Assembly: GCA_037042915.1 (NCBI GenBank)
Contig: CM073195.1
Coordinates: 868,001 to 932,000 of the forward strand
Length of the DNA stretch: 64,000 nucleotides
Direction of reading: 5' to 3'
Origin: Auricularia sp. M13
Lineage: Eukaryota; Basidiomycota; Agaricomycetes; Auriculariales; Auriculariaceae
Below, piece after piece: positions 1 through 11,936 of this stretch (position 1 is the first letter of the stretch; each line of letters starts with the position of its first letter). The notes under the pieces were generated by a model. The model made no database searches and was not told the DNA's origin. It was given only the letters and a program-made list of their open reading frames with translations. A program made the translations under genes and the position numbers.

Positions 1-1524
1 GAAGCGTCCTGGTCGTTGGCGGCGAGCGCGGTGCAAATGACATTCCCGAGCCAACTATCGAGATTCTGCCGAAACCTCCAGGTAGCACTGAAAAAATTAT
101 CCGCTTTTTCAAACCTAACAGCTGAACCTGATGCAGGCGGTCCAACGCTACTGGAAATGGAGTTCCTGCGCGAGCTGGATCCAAACGATCTTTATCCATT
201 CTTGTCTATTTTGCCGCAGTCCGGTCATCTCTGGATTCTGGGCTTTAACCAAGCCCGCATCCTAGACCCGGTGACGTTCGAGACAAAAACAGTCTTCCCG
301 ACAATTCCTGGCTCGGTGAACGAAGTTGCTGGCCGCACCTATCCAATGGAAGGCGCAAGTGTCATGCTTCCTCTCCATGCACCGTATACGGACCCGGCAG
401 AGATTCTCACATGTGGCGGATCTCCTGGCGGTGGCGGCATGGCCCTCGACAACTGCGTATTGATTACCCCGGAGGTCGAAGGCGCGGACTGGCAAATCGA
501 GCGCATGGTTAGTTTAGCTTGTGGAACGTTCTTCTGCGCTGACCAATGACTCATGCCCATGATAGCCATTCAGACGTGTGATGTCTTGCATGACTGCCCT
601 TCCAGATGGTGTGCAAACCACTAAATAAACATTACCATACGCTAACAGCAGTTGATAGGCACATTCCTTATTGTCAACGGTGCCCAGAAAGGAGTCGCCG
701 GATTCGGCCTTGCCAATGATCCCACGCTCACTGCGCTGCTGTACGACCCGACTCTGCCGGTCGGCGCAAGGCTAGTCATCCGGGTCTCTTTGAGCTGTGA
801 TGCTCACATAACATTGCAGAATATCCATCCTGAACACCACGATCGTCGCTCGCATGTATCACTCTGAATCTATTCTTCTCCATGGTAAGTCCTTCCAGCA
901 TGACAAGATATTATTAATGATTGTTCGATAGATGGACGCGTTCTAATAACGGGCTCCGATCCGCTCACTACAGTACTTAACGAGGATGGCTCAATTAATG
1001 AGGATCTATCGTATCCCGAAGAGTACCGGGTTGAGGTGCGTCACTACAACCACGTCCAGCTTCCGCGCTGCTTATCATCTTCCAGGTGTACATCCCACCT
1101 TACCTTGCCACTGGTCGCACTCAACCTGAATACACCATCACGAATACCGACTGGGAGTACGGAGGCCAGTACTCGATAACTGTCAAGCTTCATCACGGCA
1201 CTGTCGACACGATGCGTGTCTCTATCCTTGGAGGTAAGGTCGACTTCTAGATTCAGATATTGTCTCATGATCATCGCAGCCGTTGTGAGCACGCACGGCA
1301 ACAGTTTCGGGCAACGCACTCTTTTCCCAGAGTTTTCGTGTACCGGGACGACGTGCAAGATTACCGCCCCGCCGAACAACAAGGTCTTCCCGCCCGGATG
1401 GGCGCAGCTCTTCGTACTCGACGGGCCGACGCCCTCCTTCTCGCAGTGGATTCGGATTGGAGGCGACCCTGCCGGGTTGGGCAACTGGCCCGACCTGCCG
1501 GACTTCACTCGTCCGGGTGTGTAG
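1..1524 (+). CDS. Glyoxal-oxidase-like copper radical oxidase (AA5), 5'-truncated
   Basis: This is the 3' part of a galactose oxidase/glyoxal oxidase family gene; the 5' end lies outside the window. Such enzymes are usually secreted and oxidise small aldehydes or alcohols, producing H2O2. Exons read about 3-81, 137-507, 565-608, 659-770, 820-884, 932-1035, 1086-1233 and 1280-1524. Joined, they give kelch-propeller motifs ([36 protein letters not shown]), then [20 protein letters not shown], which carries the axial Tyr and His of the copper site. A C-terminal DUF1929 domain follows ([30 protein letters not shown]), whose His fits the last copper ligand. The stop is TAG at 1522-1524. The intron at 771-819 needs a GC donor (GCTAGT). 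Family assignment is firm; the substrate cannot be told from sequence. The Cys of the Tyr-Cys cofactor lies upstream of the window. Confidence 0.9.
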
Positions 1525-4500
1525 CGTCAAAGCTCGCCGCACGTAATCAGGACAGTAAGGGCTTCTGAATATTATTCTTGAGGGACGAACGAACTATTAC
1601 AGATTTCACTGGGCGGCGGAGTAATGTCTCTTGTATATAGCTTTCATCAGCCTTTGCCGAGCGCTTCGTTCAATGTTGTTATATTTACCATCGCGTGCAA
1701 TCGAAAACGATCCTAAGGTCACCAATTACGGAAGATCGGGCTGCCTGTATTGCGGGGTTAATCTAATTGAGCTGCTTTAGCGAGGGAGCCCACCGATTCA
1801 TCGACCGTCGCGGTCGTGGTTCAAGATATTCGGGTCGAGCAGCCTCAAGACGTTGCCTTGATTCTGGCGAGCCCGGTCCCAGTGACTATCATGTTTAGTC
1901 AAACATACGAATGGCCGGTAGGTATGCGGAGCGCGTACGCATTCACATGTGCAACGGCGGTCTGGGCAATGTTAGTTCGACGCGGGGAGGAGACGGCGAC
2001 GCGACACGGACCTCGTAATCGTGGAAGTCCTTGCCACAGGCCTTGCATCCCCAGATACAGTATTGCCTGCAGTTATCTGAATGGCGTCTGGCCGCGTCCC
2101 GCGAGCCCTGGTGGCGCCCGCTGCAGGACGGGGGGTCAGCACGACGGCTTGAGCCATGCTGAGGTAAAAGCATGCTGCCATTTGGTACAGAACCAGTCGT
2201 TGAGTTCGGCGTGCTGCTCGGTCGGCTCTGTGTTGTGCTGGGTGGACATGGAGGCGGTAAAGCAAAGGGAATGCAGACGGAGATGGCTTTAGTATCGATC
2301 GATGGAACGCGGCCGCGGCAAGGACAGGGAGAGGGAGAACTGGGCAAGCCTCCTTTTATTCTGGCGAGAGGAGGGTGCTATAAGGCGACTAGCGCCATGT
2401 CTGCCTATCAAGCAGACATGTGATGTGGTACGAAGCCCAGTCTTTCTGGCTCGAGGGAGGAGACAAGAGCGGGATTATTTTCTGGACCGATCCCGGCTGT
2501 TAGTTTGCTGGTTCTCTCGCAATGCTCTAAGTAGCCTGGCCCCGGCTGCAGCGTCCGCGCACAGATAGCACTCTGCAGCCTCGCTCGCCCACCGGCTGTT
2601 TGCGGGGGCGCGCAGAGCACGTCTGTTCCAAACTTCCAGCAAACATCCCAGCTAGCGGTCGATCTTCGGTCGGCACGACAGCCCAAACAAGTCGCTGCAC
2701 AGCGCCCAGTCCGGCATCCAGCCCATCCAGGCGACCATGCACCATTCAGCAACTGGTCGGCTCGAGATGCGCGCGACCAGCGCAGCGCTCGGTTCTTTGG
2801 AGCAGTCGCGATCAGAGGGCGCCAGTAACTTGTTACAACAGCGGAAGCTCGCCAAGTATACGCGCGCTGTGGTTTGCCGCAGAGCACGGGTCCACGCCCG
2901 CCGTCGGCCACTGTAACGTCTGCTGTGGTCCCGGACGTGCAGAAAGTTTCGACGAATGCCAGAACCAAGTGCTCCACCCTGCCCGTGCCCGGCCATTGGT
3001 CGCTGGGCTCCTTGAAAAGTGCCAACAGCAGCGCGGAAGCGCGCGGTATCCTCTCGACCCTTTGGCCCTGCGATTGCAAACGGACGGACGCCTTGGAAGT
3101 GCCTCGATGCTCGGACTCGATCACAACCGAATATCGAAGGGAAGCCCCGACCAGCAACGCATGCGTACGACAGCCTGGCCCATTCGACGCGCACATTTGG
3201 CTGCCCGCAGCGCCGAGGAAATTAATTTGCGAGCTCCAAGGCCGGGTGTGAACAACCTGCTTGTCCGGAGGCTAGCCCAGGCCATTCCACGCGGAGGACA
3301 GCTGACTCCCTAGCACTTTGGCCGCTGCTGAAGTATAGAGCGCGAGAATCCTGCTCGCTGTGCTGGCCTCCGTGCGTTCGTTCTGCTTCAGGCCAGCTGG
3401 TTCTTGCTTGCCCGCTGGCTGGCGCCACTTGCGACTCCTTCTATGACGAATTAATCACCACGTGAGCGACGGCGTTCTCGAGGCGATTATCTCGGGGACT
3501 CACTGCAGCGCTCGTAATTGAATGTCTTGTTACCTGGCTGAGCTTGTCCCTGCGCTCTTAGATGGACCGTTGATCGCGGGTCTCAGCCCGGTATACCGCT
3601 GGCGACGAAAAAAAACTGCTGCTGGACCATGCCGTTGACCGTTATCGAGGAGGAGGCCCGCTCTAGACAGGCCACAGCGTACAGAGAGCTAAAGCACCTT
3701 GTTTCACTCGCGGAGAGTTTGGGGAAAGCGGCGTCCTCGGTTGGTGCCGTTTGGCGAGATGTTTGTGAAGTGGCACCCAATTGTATGGGCGTGCTACTGT
3801 AGATTAACCGCCTCGCCCACATGACTCTAATAGTGCCAGCCGACCGTCTCCTGCCCCCGAGATGACGGTCTCGCGGAGGGGCGTGGGGGCCCTCGATGTG
3901 TAGGCGCAAGACTCGCACGAGCTCGTCCAGAGACGCCTTGCGTTCTCCCGCAATCGTGATTGCATTTTCGGGCTGTGCGGCATGTTTCTCGCGCTCGTCC
4001 CGACCTCCTCGCCTTGGCGAGACGCTCGTGCTGGGCCCCTGGTCGAGTCGAACACGAGTGCGGGATCTTTTAATTCGGCCCCCCTCTTCGATTTCACCGC
4101 CGCAGAGCCAGCACGCCAGCGACCCGGGCCGATAAGCTCGCGCGCCGTGGGTTCGTGCTCGCCCACGCTTGAGGGAAGAGGTCAAATGCGTAGCGCATAG
4201 CATTCGTCTACCGCACGCTCAGATTTGACTTTTGAAGCATTGACGTCTGGCAGACAGCTTCTTCAACGCTAACTCGCTCACTCGGCTCGTCATCGCTGAC
4301 GACGGGCGCACTGAGCGCGACTTCAACAGCGCCGACGGAGAGACGGGACTCGGACAACATTTGTTGACCAGAAACGAGCCGAGCCTGCGAGTTTTCCTCG
4401 GCGCAGTTCTTCCTTTAGTGATTTGTCAGTCTCTCTGCAGCCGTTGCCAGGCGCTAGGCTCTCGCAGCTGCCAGTTGCTCTCTTCCCACGCCATTGCAAC

Positions 4501-5326
4501 GTCCTCGTTTAATAAATAGTGTACGAGCAGGAGAACCAAGATGCTCACGACGTCGCGGCATCTATTTGATCGGATATGCTGCCTGTTTTGGACATGCGCG
4601 GAACGGCGTTGTCGTTTATCCTTTTCAGGCGCACAGTACCAATAATTTTTCCTAAGGCACTGTAGCACGGCTCATAGATCTGGAAATTCTCTGGAGAACC
4701 CCAGACTAGTGGCTAAACCATAAGTTGATATCACGAGACTGCAACATCAGCATTTCACCGCGGAACTGCTATTCCGGCCTGACAGAAAAATCCTGGATCA
4801 GATAAGATCATTGACCAAAGGAGACCGTTCCATCTGCTACGTGTGAAGTCGACTCCGTCGGGAAAAGCCCCGCTACCGATGCACCGGTAGCACAGAGTCG
4901 GGAGACCATGTAAACGCTGCGCGGTCACCGACGACGCATCTAGCGGGCTCCGTGCTTCTATGAATGATGTATGATTCAGAGGACTTCACGCCCCGCCTTA
5001 CAATGGTCGCGGAATTTACTTTGAAATAGGCGGCTTCACACTGTTGCAATCGTGCTAGCTGTGCTCGAAGGTCGGCCATGCATCTGCAGGAGCACATGTC
5101 ACGCCCTGAGACGAAGATGTTCTATTTCACATGAAGCTGGTTGAGTACCGTCCCGCTCATCCCGCCAGCAAACAAACCTCGGCTTCAGATTTATATCATA
5201 TGCATCTAACAGTTTGTAAATTCGAGTCTTCTGGTCCATGTCTTCGCAATGTGTGAGGCTGGACCCAGGCTCTAAGGGTCTGTCATGCTAGCACTGCGTC
5301 GTTGATACAGTAGCTTCTTGCGCCCT
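1525..5326. other. Gene-poor region, no gene recognised
   Basis: About 3.8 kb without a convincing gene. 1580-1760 and 4430-5290 are relatively AT-rich and broken by stops on both strands. A short stretch around 1785-1920 reads like an exon (VVVQDIRVEQPQDVALIL...) but ends at a possible donor (GTAGGT) with no obvious continuation. The ORFs at 2408-3196 (-) and 3583-4203 (-) are long but rich in R, S, C and W, resemble no family I know, and look like chance ORFs in GC-rich DNA. Confidence 0.5.
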
Positions 5327-6028
5327 TTATATTTCTGATTCTGACTGCAAACATTTCGCACGGAGGTCGGGCTTGCCTGATAGTTCTAGCCCGTCCCGCA
5401 CGCTCCGCGGCCCGTGTCTGGCAGCCCAAGATCCCAGATCTCCTGCGCAGCATACACTGAGCGGTGACTCTGGGCAAATGTATGTATCACTAGGGATCCC
5501 ATTGAACCACAGTGCTGTTGAATCTGCAAATACCTGCTCCCGTGCGGGACGGACGGATGGATTCGGAGAGATGATGTTTAACTTTTTGAGCCCCGCACGG
5601 ACTCCGTGGCGGTTTTCAAGTGGAGGCAGGGTGCATCCGCGCGTGTTTGAACAGCCCCCCCCACTGGCACATCCATGCAAAGCTGTGCGCGCCGCAGCGG
5701 CAGGTCTCTGGCGTGCGATAGGAGATACGAGTGCTGCCACTCCAGTGGTGGAATTGATGTCAATTGTCATTGGGAGCACAGACAGCAGCGAGTGCACTGT
5801 ACGGGACAGATCGTCGTGGGCCAGCGTGCCAGGGAGCAGTTGTTGTGTTGTTGAGATCTGAGTTGTTTGAGTGTCGATCAGGGCACCGCCTTCGCTGTCA
5901 TCTGTCAAGGTTGTCAAGTCCGAATCGGCAAGCTGCAGGGGAATTGCCAGTGACCAGTGACCGTGCGGGGAGTCGGAGAGAGGTCGCAGGGAAATGAGGA
6001 GCCGGTAATCGGGAGAGAGCAGGCGCAT
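5327..6028 (-). CDS. Hypothetical protein, weakly supported
   Basis: A 233-codon open frame with an ATG at 6028. The first 120 residues have balanced composition (start MRLLSPDYRLLISLRPLSD; then TLTDDSEGGALIDTQTTQIS). The second half is richer in C, R and A and may be noncoding or out of frame. No domain, signal peptide or membrane segment is evident. It lies in an otherwise gene-poor stretch and is divergent from the DUF3602 gene starting at 6330. It could be the 5' exon of a small gene whose remainder is spliced downstream, or a chance ORF. I cannot assign a function. Confidence 0.25.
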   Translation of the reverse strand: MRLLSPDYRLLISLRPLSDSPHGHWSLAIPLQLADSDLTTLTDDSEGGALIDTQTTQISTTQQLLPGTLAHDDLSRTVHSLLSVLPMTIDINSTTGVAALVSPIARQRPAAAARTALHGCASGGGCSNTRGCTLPPLENRHGVRAGLKKLNIISPNPSVRPAREQVFADSTALWFNGIPSDTYICPESPLSVCCAGDLGSWAARHGPRSVRDGLELSGKPDLRAKCLQSESEI

Positions 6029-6329
6029 GTGTAGCCGGAAGCACTCCGCGTGGCAGCCGTCAGGGGCCGGGAGGACAAGGCAAAGAGGAATAGACGACAG
6101 CGGCGCGTTATATGCGCCATCGCGGGCGTCTCGAGGAGCTGAGACGCGAGAGTTGTTGGGCGTGCGAATGACGGAGCAGAGAGCGGGGACGGGGTCGCAG
6201 GCCGGGCTCGGTGCCAGTGCGAGTGCCAGTCACAGTGGTGGCTATCTATCTAGCCGGGGCGCGTAAGATAACGCGCAGTGTATGAACAGGGGACGCGATC
6301 GTGCCGGGCTTGTCTTCCCGCCTTGCGCT

Positions 6330-8488
6330 ATGGTGTCCTTCCCGAGCCGGACGTCGCTGGTGTCGGTGCGCAGCGCGGGCTCGTCGTCGTCGTCGTCGGG
6401 GACGAAGAGCAAGGAGCCGAAATGGGTGAGCACGCGACATGACGCGGGCTTGGCCGGCTGAGGGTTGTTCTGATCCCCCTGCCATCCCATCTGCAGCGCG
6501 CGCCCGGTCGCGGCGGCTCAGGCTCTGTCGCGCGCAAGCAGCCCGTACGCGTCCCAGGCGAGGCCACCGGCATGCACATACCCCGCGGCAGGGAGGTCCC
6601 CCTGCAGACGTCCGGCCACTCCTACTCCGGCCGCGGCGGCGCTGGCAACGCCCAGGGCCACTATCTCGACCCCCGCGTCTTCGAGCGCGTGCTCGAGCAC
6701 GAGAAGGGCCTTGTCCAGGCCCAGCGTTCAGGCGCAGAGCCCATTATCAAGTCCGGCCGCGGTAAGTGCCCATGTGCTCGCGATCGCCGAATGCTCAGCG
6801 CAGTGTCTGGCTCTTAGGCGGGATTGGCAACATCCTGCCGCACAGAAAGGACAAGGACAGGCGCGCCTCGTCGTCCTACACCGCTGCCACGCCCGCTCTC
6901 ACCTTCGACGACGACTTCTCGTCCCGCAACTCGCTCGCCAGCATCGCAGAGTCCTCCGCACCGCCCAGCACCATGAACGGCCGCAAGCGCTCGCTCTCCG
7001 TCGGCTCAACCGTCTCAGACTCGTCCGCCTACACCGGCCTGCACGAGCAGCAGCCGTCCACCATCCCCGCACAGTACCTGCTCGGCCGCCGTCTGCGCCC
7101 CTCCCCATCACTCGAATCGGCGAGCAGCGGATCGGAACCGTCCAGCGCTGCGTCGACTTCGAATCACCATCTGTCTTATCTCGAAAAGGAAGACGACCAG
7201 CCGACGCCCCGCCCAGCGTCGCCCTTTCTCAGCCCGCCGTCCCCAACGCTAGCGCCGGCCAAGTCCCTCGCTGCTCATGCGCCGCGGTGGCTCACACCCG
7301 GGCCTGCGCCGACCGCAGCCGGCGGAGACATACATCCCTCTGCAGACGCTGGGCTTGCTGCGACCGCCCAAGGCCGACGATGCTGACTCTATCATGTCCG
7401 ACGCTGCCTCACGATTGTCCCTGTCCGAGTTCCCGCTGCCGCCGCCTGATCGTGTCTACGCTCCCCCGCCGTCGGCGCCTGCCACCCAGACCTCGTTCAG
7501 TGTCCTGGGCGCGCCTCCACGCCGTGTGATACCCGATCCTCCGCAGAAGCCGCCTCCCTCGGGTCCTCTTCCAGTCCCGCCGCGGCTGCCGCCTCCGACA
7601 GGTCCGTTACCGCCGGTCCCAGTCTCTGCATTGCCCGCACCGCCAGCAGGCTCATCAGCAAACGACACCATCCGCGCACCGCAGCCCAAAGCGCGACCTT
7701 CGCTTGTGGGCCGCATGCCGTCGTCGTCCTTCCTGTCCGTGTCGGGTCCTGCTGCGTCGCCTTCTCCCGGTTCGCGCCCGCCCCCGAGTCCCAGCTCCTA
7801 CTTCCGTCGCCGCCCGAGCACAGCACCCATTGCACCCATCCACAGTCTTTCGTCCATCGTGCCGTCGCTGTCGCCGGTGCCTAGCGTATCTCCACCGCCA
7901 TCAGCATCTTCCCAGGCGTCTTCTTTCCATGTGCCACGCTCAGCGACGAGCCCGCCGGGGTTCTCCGGAGTGGCCTCGGCACCTGCACCTGCTTCTGCGA
8001 CGATCGCACGTGGTAGGGCGTCGTCATCCGTCCCGCCAAAAGAAGTCTACACGCCTGACGCTGCGCCGGAGAAGACGGCGGCGCTGGTTCGCGCGCTGAG
8101 CCTGGACACGTCCCTGGACAATCCCGCGGCGAGCTCTCTGGACATGAACGACTCGGACTCTGGCTCCGGTAGCTCGGGGGACCGCAGCGGTTTCCCGCGC
8201 AGCGCGGCGAGCGAGCCGCAGATTAGCCTGAGCAAGAAGCCGTTCACGCACAGCCCGCCGTCGAGCTTGGCGTCGGTATCGCCGCCAACGTCGCCGTCGC
8301 CATCGCTAACTTCTTTCCTCGACGACGGCAGCCGCACGAAGCGCAAGATGACCACGAGCCCGAACAGCAGCGACGAGTCGCTGATGAAGACCAAGCTCGC
8401 GCTTGCGGCGCTGCGCAACCGCGCGAAGGTCGACAACGGCTTCATGTTCCAACGCAGCGCGCTCGGCACCACCACGCTCCGTCTCTGA
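6330..8488 (+). CDS. DUF3602 (Par32-like) proline/serine-rich protein
   Basis: The start is ATG 6330. Introns lie at 6426-6496 and 6762-6817; the stop is at 8486-8488. The N-terminal third carries glycine-rich repeats typical of DUF3602: SGHSYSGRGGAGN about 75 residues in and IIKSGRGGIGNILP shortly after, the second rebuilt across intron 2. The rest is a low-complexity Pro/Ser-rich region, presumably disordered, with a moderately conserved block IMSDAASRLSLSEFPLPPP. The yeast relative Par32 is a phosphoprotein of TORC1/ammonium-transport control; a similar role here is only inference. The frame changes between about 7200 and 7290. It can be joined by a weak 46-nt intron (7218-7263, donor GTCGCC) or by a one-base indel. 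The C-terminal frame runs uninterrupted from 7253 to the stop. Confidence 0.75.
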
Positions 8489-8931
8489 GTCGACCGTCAG
8501 AGACCCAGCGCGGTCCCCCCCGCTATCTTATTAGTTTCATCTATTCGTCTGCCTGTCATCCGGTCGGAAACGCGCGCCGTTGTTGTCTTCCTACGCCACC
8601 CCACACTTTGCATCCTGTCCCTCCATTTCCCCTGTCCCATCATGCTCCTCCATCTACATAGTCCTCGTTTTACTTCCCGCGCGCCGGTCTGCGTCTGCGC
8701 GCGTCTCGTCCCCTATAGTTGTCTTATCCCGCCCTCGTTACTTGTTGTGCCTCTCTCCCCACACCTACCTACTACCCTGTCCGTCAGATCCCGATTCCGA
8801 TGTGGATTAGATTAAAAATCGCGCTCGTTCAATGTTGTACGCTTTTTGTAAGTAGAAGAGGAGAAGCAAATATGGAAATATGTTTCAACATCTGTCTTCT
8901 TATCCGGCTGCTGGTCTACTACTACATAGTG
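8489..8931. other. Convergent 3' untranslated regions
   Basis: 443 bp between two convergent genes. It is pyrimidine-rich after the DUF3602 stop, then AT-rich from about 8800, with ATTAAAA at about 8811 resembling a polyadenylation signal. No coding sequence recognised. Confidence 0.5.
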
Positions 8932-11288
8932 CTAATAGTAGTGAAATGTCGTCGTGCGCCCCCTGAGCTGCTTCACCTTCGCTTCGACTTCACGCTGATT
9001 GAGTTCGGCGAGGCTCTTCCAGTGCTCCTCGTCGTGGCCGAACTATATTCCCACGAAGGTCAGGAGAGTTAAAGTCAAAATGATTGCTGGAACAGTCTGT
9101 GTGAAGGAGACCGTGACTTGCCTTCTGGACCATGTCCGCCCAAATGGGTGCGCGCTTCGCCTCGTATTCATCGGTGCCGGCGGTGAGGTTGAGCTCCGCG
9201 GCGAAGTCCTCGAACCAGATGTGCCCGAGGGCCATCGTGTGCAGTTCCTCGCGTGACATGCAGATGCTCGCGATCGCCTCTGGCCGCAGCTGCAGGTCGG
9301 GGTGGATATTTGCAGCTGTGAACTTTGAAGGAGCGCGAGTCTCCCGTTTGAGCTCGAGGATTTCGTGGCAACCCTTCGGTGCTGGAAGATGCACATCCGC
9401 TTTCAGATTGAGTTCAGTGTTTAGATTTGTGACTGGGGGTGAAGATGTCGCTTGTGGCTCATCGTCGGCGCCAGGCTCAACGTCCTGCATGAACTCGTCG
9501 TCTTCCGCGTCGATTTCGACTTGTGGCTGCGTCGTTGAGGGATGCATCAGTGCGATGCGAGGATCAGGAACGAAGGAGGGCTAACTTACATGTGCCTCCG
9601 CCGCCGATGCTGTCGAGACTCGGGTGTGACCCGTCCTATCGCTGTTTTGACTTGCGTCGACCTCGGCGACCTCGGATTGACTCTGTTCGACGGTCAGGCG
9701 TAAGATATGGCACGAAACAACTGGGAGCAGGCGCGACGTACGGCGGGAAGACGGTCGGCGCCGTGCTTCAAGTTCGATTTCTGTTTTGACCCGAGGCACT
9801 CAATTGGCGGCCTGGCATCGTTGCTCAGGTCTCCCTAAAAGTAGATTCATTAAATTTGTGAATTGAGAGGGAGACAGAGAGATCTCGTGATTTAATCTCA
9901 CTTTGCACCATTGCTGCCAGACGCTCTCCCTGATCTCTTTGTAGCGCTTCTTCCGTTCTTCAGTCCTGTATGACGACTCGAAAGCGCGTTCAGGAAAGGC
10001 CTGTGGGTTGTGTGAGCATGAGACGAAGGAAGCTACGATAAGTCCGGCTTACGATGTTGCCTCGCCGGCCCATGGCGTGCACAAGATCGCAAATAGACCT
10101 CTGCGTGGCATTCGGCTCGCGTTCGAGCACCCATCTCAAGACCTTGTCACAGAACGCATTCCTGGCGTCCGAGGATATGCTTGTTGGTAACTCCGGAAGT
10201 CCTGGTGTCGCCAGGAGGGATTCAACCGATGAGTCGCCGATCCTCACATACGATGTCGTTTCCTTGGAAGTTGGAGATGAAATCGCAATCGTTGCCCTAC
10301 GCTGCTTCTGCCCCGGCTTCCAAGAGGCGTAGCCCGGTAATCTTGCGCAGGGCGCGATTTGTTGCATCTAGTGGCAATCTTGGCCTTCGCTGTTATTTTG
10401 CCGGATCCGTTGGCGTTGGTGTAACGGGAGGGGTAGATGGTGGCTAGGGTCTTCGCTGTCTTCAGTATCTCGTTGTCGATGAACTCCTTCGTACGCTTGA
10501 GTTCGCATTGGTCCGTGCGGATGCCGCCTCCGCCTTTGCGTATTCGACCTGTTTTCTATTATTCTTTGCGAATGTGTGCAGCGACCACTCAGACAACCCG
10601 GGCAACTGATTCTCGCGGTTAGCAATATGAGTCTGATAAAAAAAAACGCTATGAACGGCCCACAATTTTAGAAATGTCCTTCCTGAGAGTCATGATGCCT
10701 CTGCCTGAGTCCATGGTCCACATCGCAATCATGAACTTCACAAAGTAGTTTTTGACCGCTGGAGTCTGCGCCAATGAGGGACGGTCCCTGGCACCTCCAG
10801 GGGCGTTAAAGCACACCACGTCGATGTCGGGTAAGGGAATTGTCTCAGGCCGATGCGACGGTGACGGGCGCTGCGTCGTTTCTTCTGCTGCGAGGTCATG
10901 TTCGGTGATGTCAGACGAAGGACTTGGTGGGAACGACGCAGCCTGGTTCACCATCAATGGACGTGAGACGAGCCTCTGGTTCCCGCGCGGTGGCCTGATA
11001 CGTATACGGCAAGCGGTGCCCATGTTTCAAGCACTTTGCGACCCAAGAAGAATCGACGATTTCGGCCTGTTGCGCAACCAGAGGCGCGACGGAAGCCCTG
11101 CGAGCACCATCCACTAGGACCACATCCGCTCTCTTGTAGCTGAGGCACACGCGGCCGCCATATTTCTGCGATCCCCAGCTATGCTTAGCAGTCGGTTACT
11201 CTGTCGGACAGCGCACCTGAAGCTGTGCAGCGACATCGTCCGCGGAGAGAACGCTGTCATGAATGTAAAAGCATGTGCCTTCGAACAT
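8932..11288 (-). CDS. BRCT-domain protein of unknown function (possibly Rap1-like)
   Basis: The start is ATG 11288. Exon 1 (11217-11288) joins exon 2 at 11165 across a 51-nt intron to give a BRCT domain: MFEGTCFYIHDSVLS, YGGRVCLSYKRADVVLVDG, then EIVDSSWVAKCLKHGHRLP, with the conserved Trp of BRCT helix 3. A serine/proline-rich linker follows, then VKFMIAMWTMDSGRGIMTLR and SEWSLHTFAKNNRK, which may be a Myb-like fold. The 3' exons are well defined: 9902-10000, 9742-9834, 9590-9682, 9122-9526 and 8932-9042. They encode an acidic linker (DAEDDEFMQDVEPGADDE) and a helical C-terminus ending TTTFHYY. The last intron (9043-9121) uses a GC donor in a good consensus (AAG/GCAAGT). BRCT plus a possible Myb segment recalls telomeric Rap1/TERF2IP, but that is a guess. 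Junctions between 10053 and 11000 are not settled. Confidence 0.65.
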
Positions 11289-11936
11289 CGTTGGTGAGGG
11301 GTGTAGAGAGCAGGGCACTGCATATAAGGTCCCCAGCCGGTTCACAGTAAATAGCTTTGAGTTGAGCTCGGTCCCGATTCAAGAACCTAGAATGTTTAAA
11401 AGCCCACACGTGTCCTAAGTGAGGCTCAGCTCATTTGAGATGAGGAAGAATACTGCACACCATTTTACACAATCCATCACAAATACTGGATTAAACTTCC
11501 AAGCTGTCAGAGTTTCAAGCTGAAGTTTCTTGCCTCTTTGAGCATGAACAACAAAAGGTAAGAGCTTATGGAATCGCAGCGCCAAGCGATGCAGCCGCGA
11601 TCTGGGTTTCGCATGGCGGCGGCGCGGCGGGCGCGGCGCCTAGGACGAGCAGTGCCAACGGCCTCATATACCGACTTGGCTTGCGGGATTCGTTCGCAGC
11701 TGCCCAGTTTTCCCACTCAGCCGTCCAGATGCTTCGTTTTCACCCTGCCGCTGGCTTCCCCGGGGTGTAGCGGACGTTGGGGACGGCGCGGTCACCGTGA
11801 CACCGTAAGGGATCCTTGATTAGACCTGAAGGAGGTATGCACCAGCCGTTCCTCCTGTGGAATTCCTATCCATAATGAAATGCGCGACAGCCAAAGAAAC
11901 AAAGCAAGGGACCAGTACACTACCCAATGAGAGAAA
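11289..11936. other. Intergenic, no gene seen
   Basis: About 650 bp upstream of the BRCT gene and downstream of the PC-esterase gene. Short ORFs only, none with recognisable composition. 11340-11560 is AT-rich and probably contains the BRCT gene promoter. Confidence 0.5.

Noticed and set aside
2408-3196. Long minus-strand ORF of 262 codons
   Set aside because: Arg/Ser/Cys/Trp-rich composition, overlapping open frames on both strands and no domain or intron support; typical of chance ORFs in GC-rich DNA.
9581-9799. Separate small gene beginning at 9799
   Set aside because: Its first codon is GTG, not ATG, and in-phase introns at 9683-9741 and 9835-9901 connect this region to the upstream BRCT gene.
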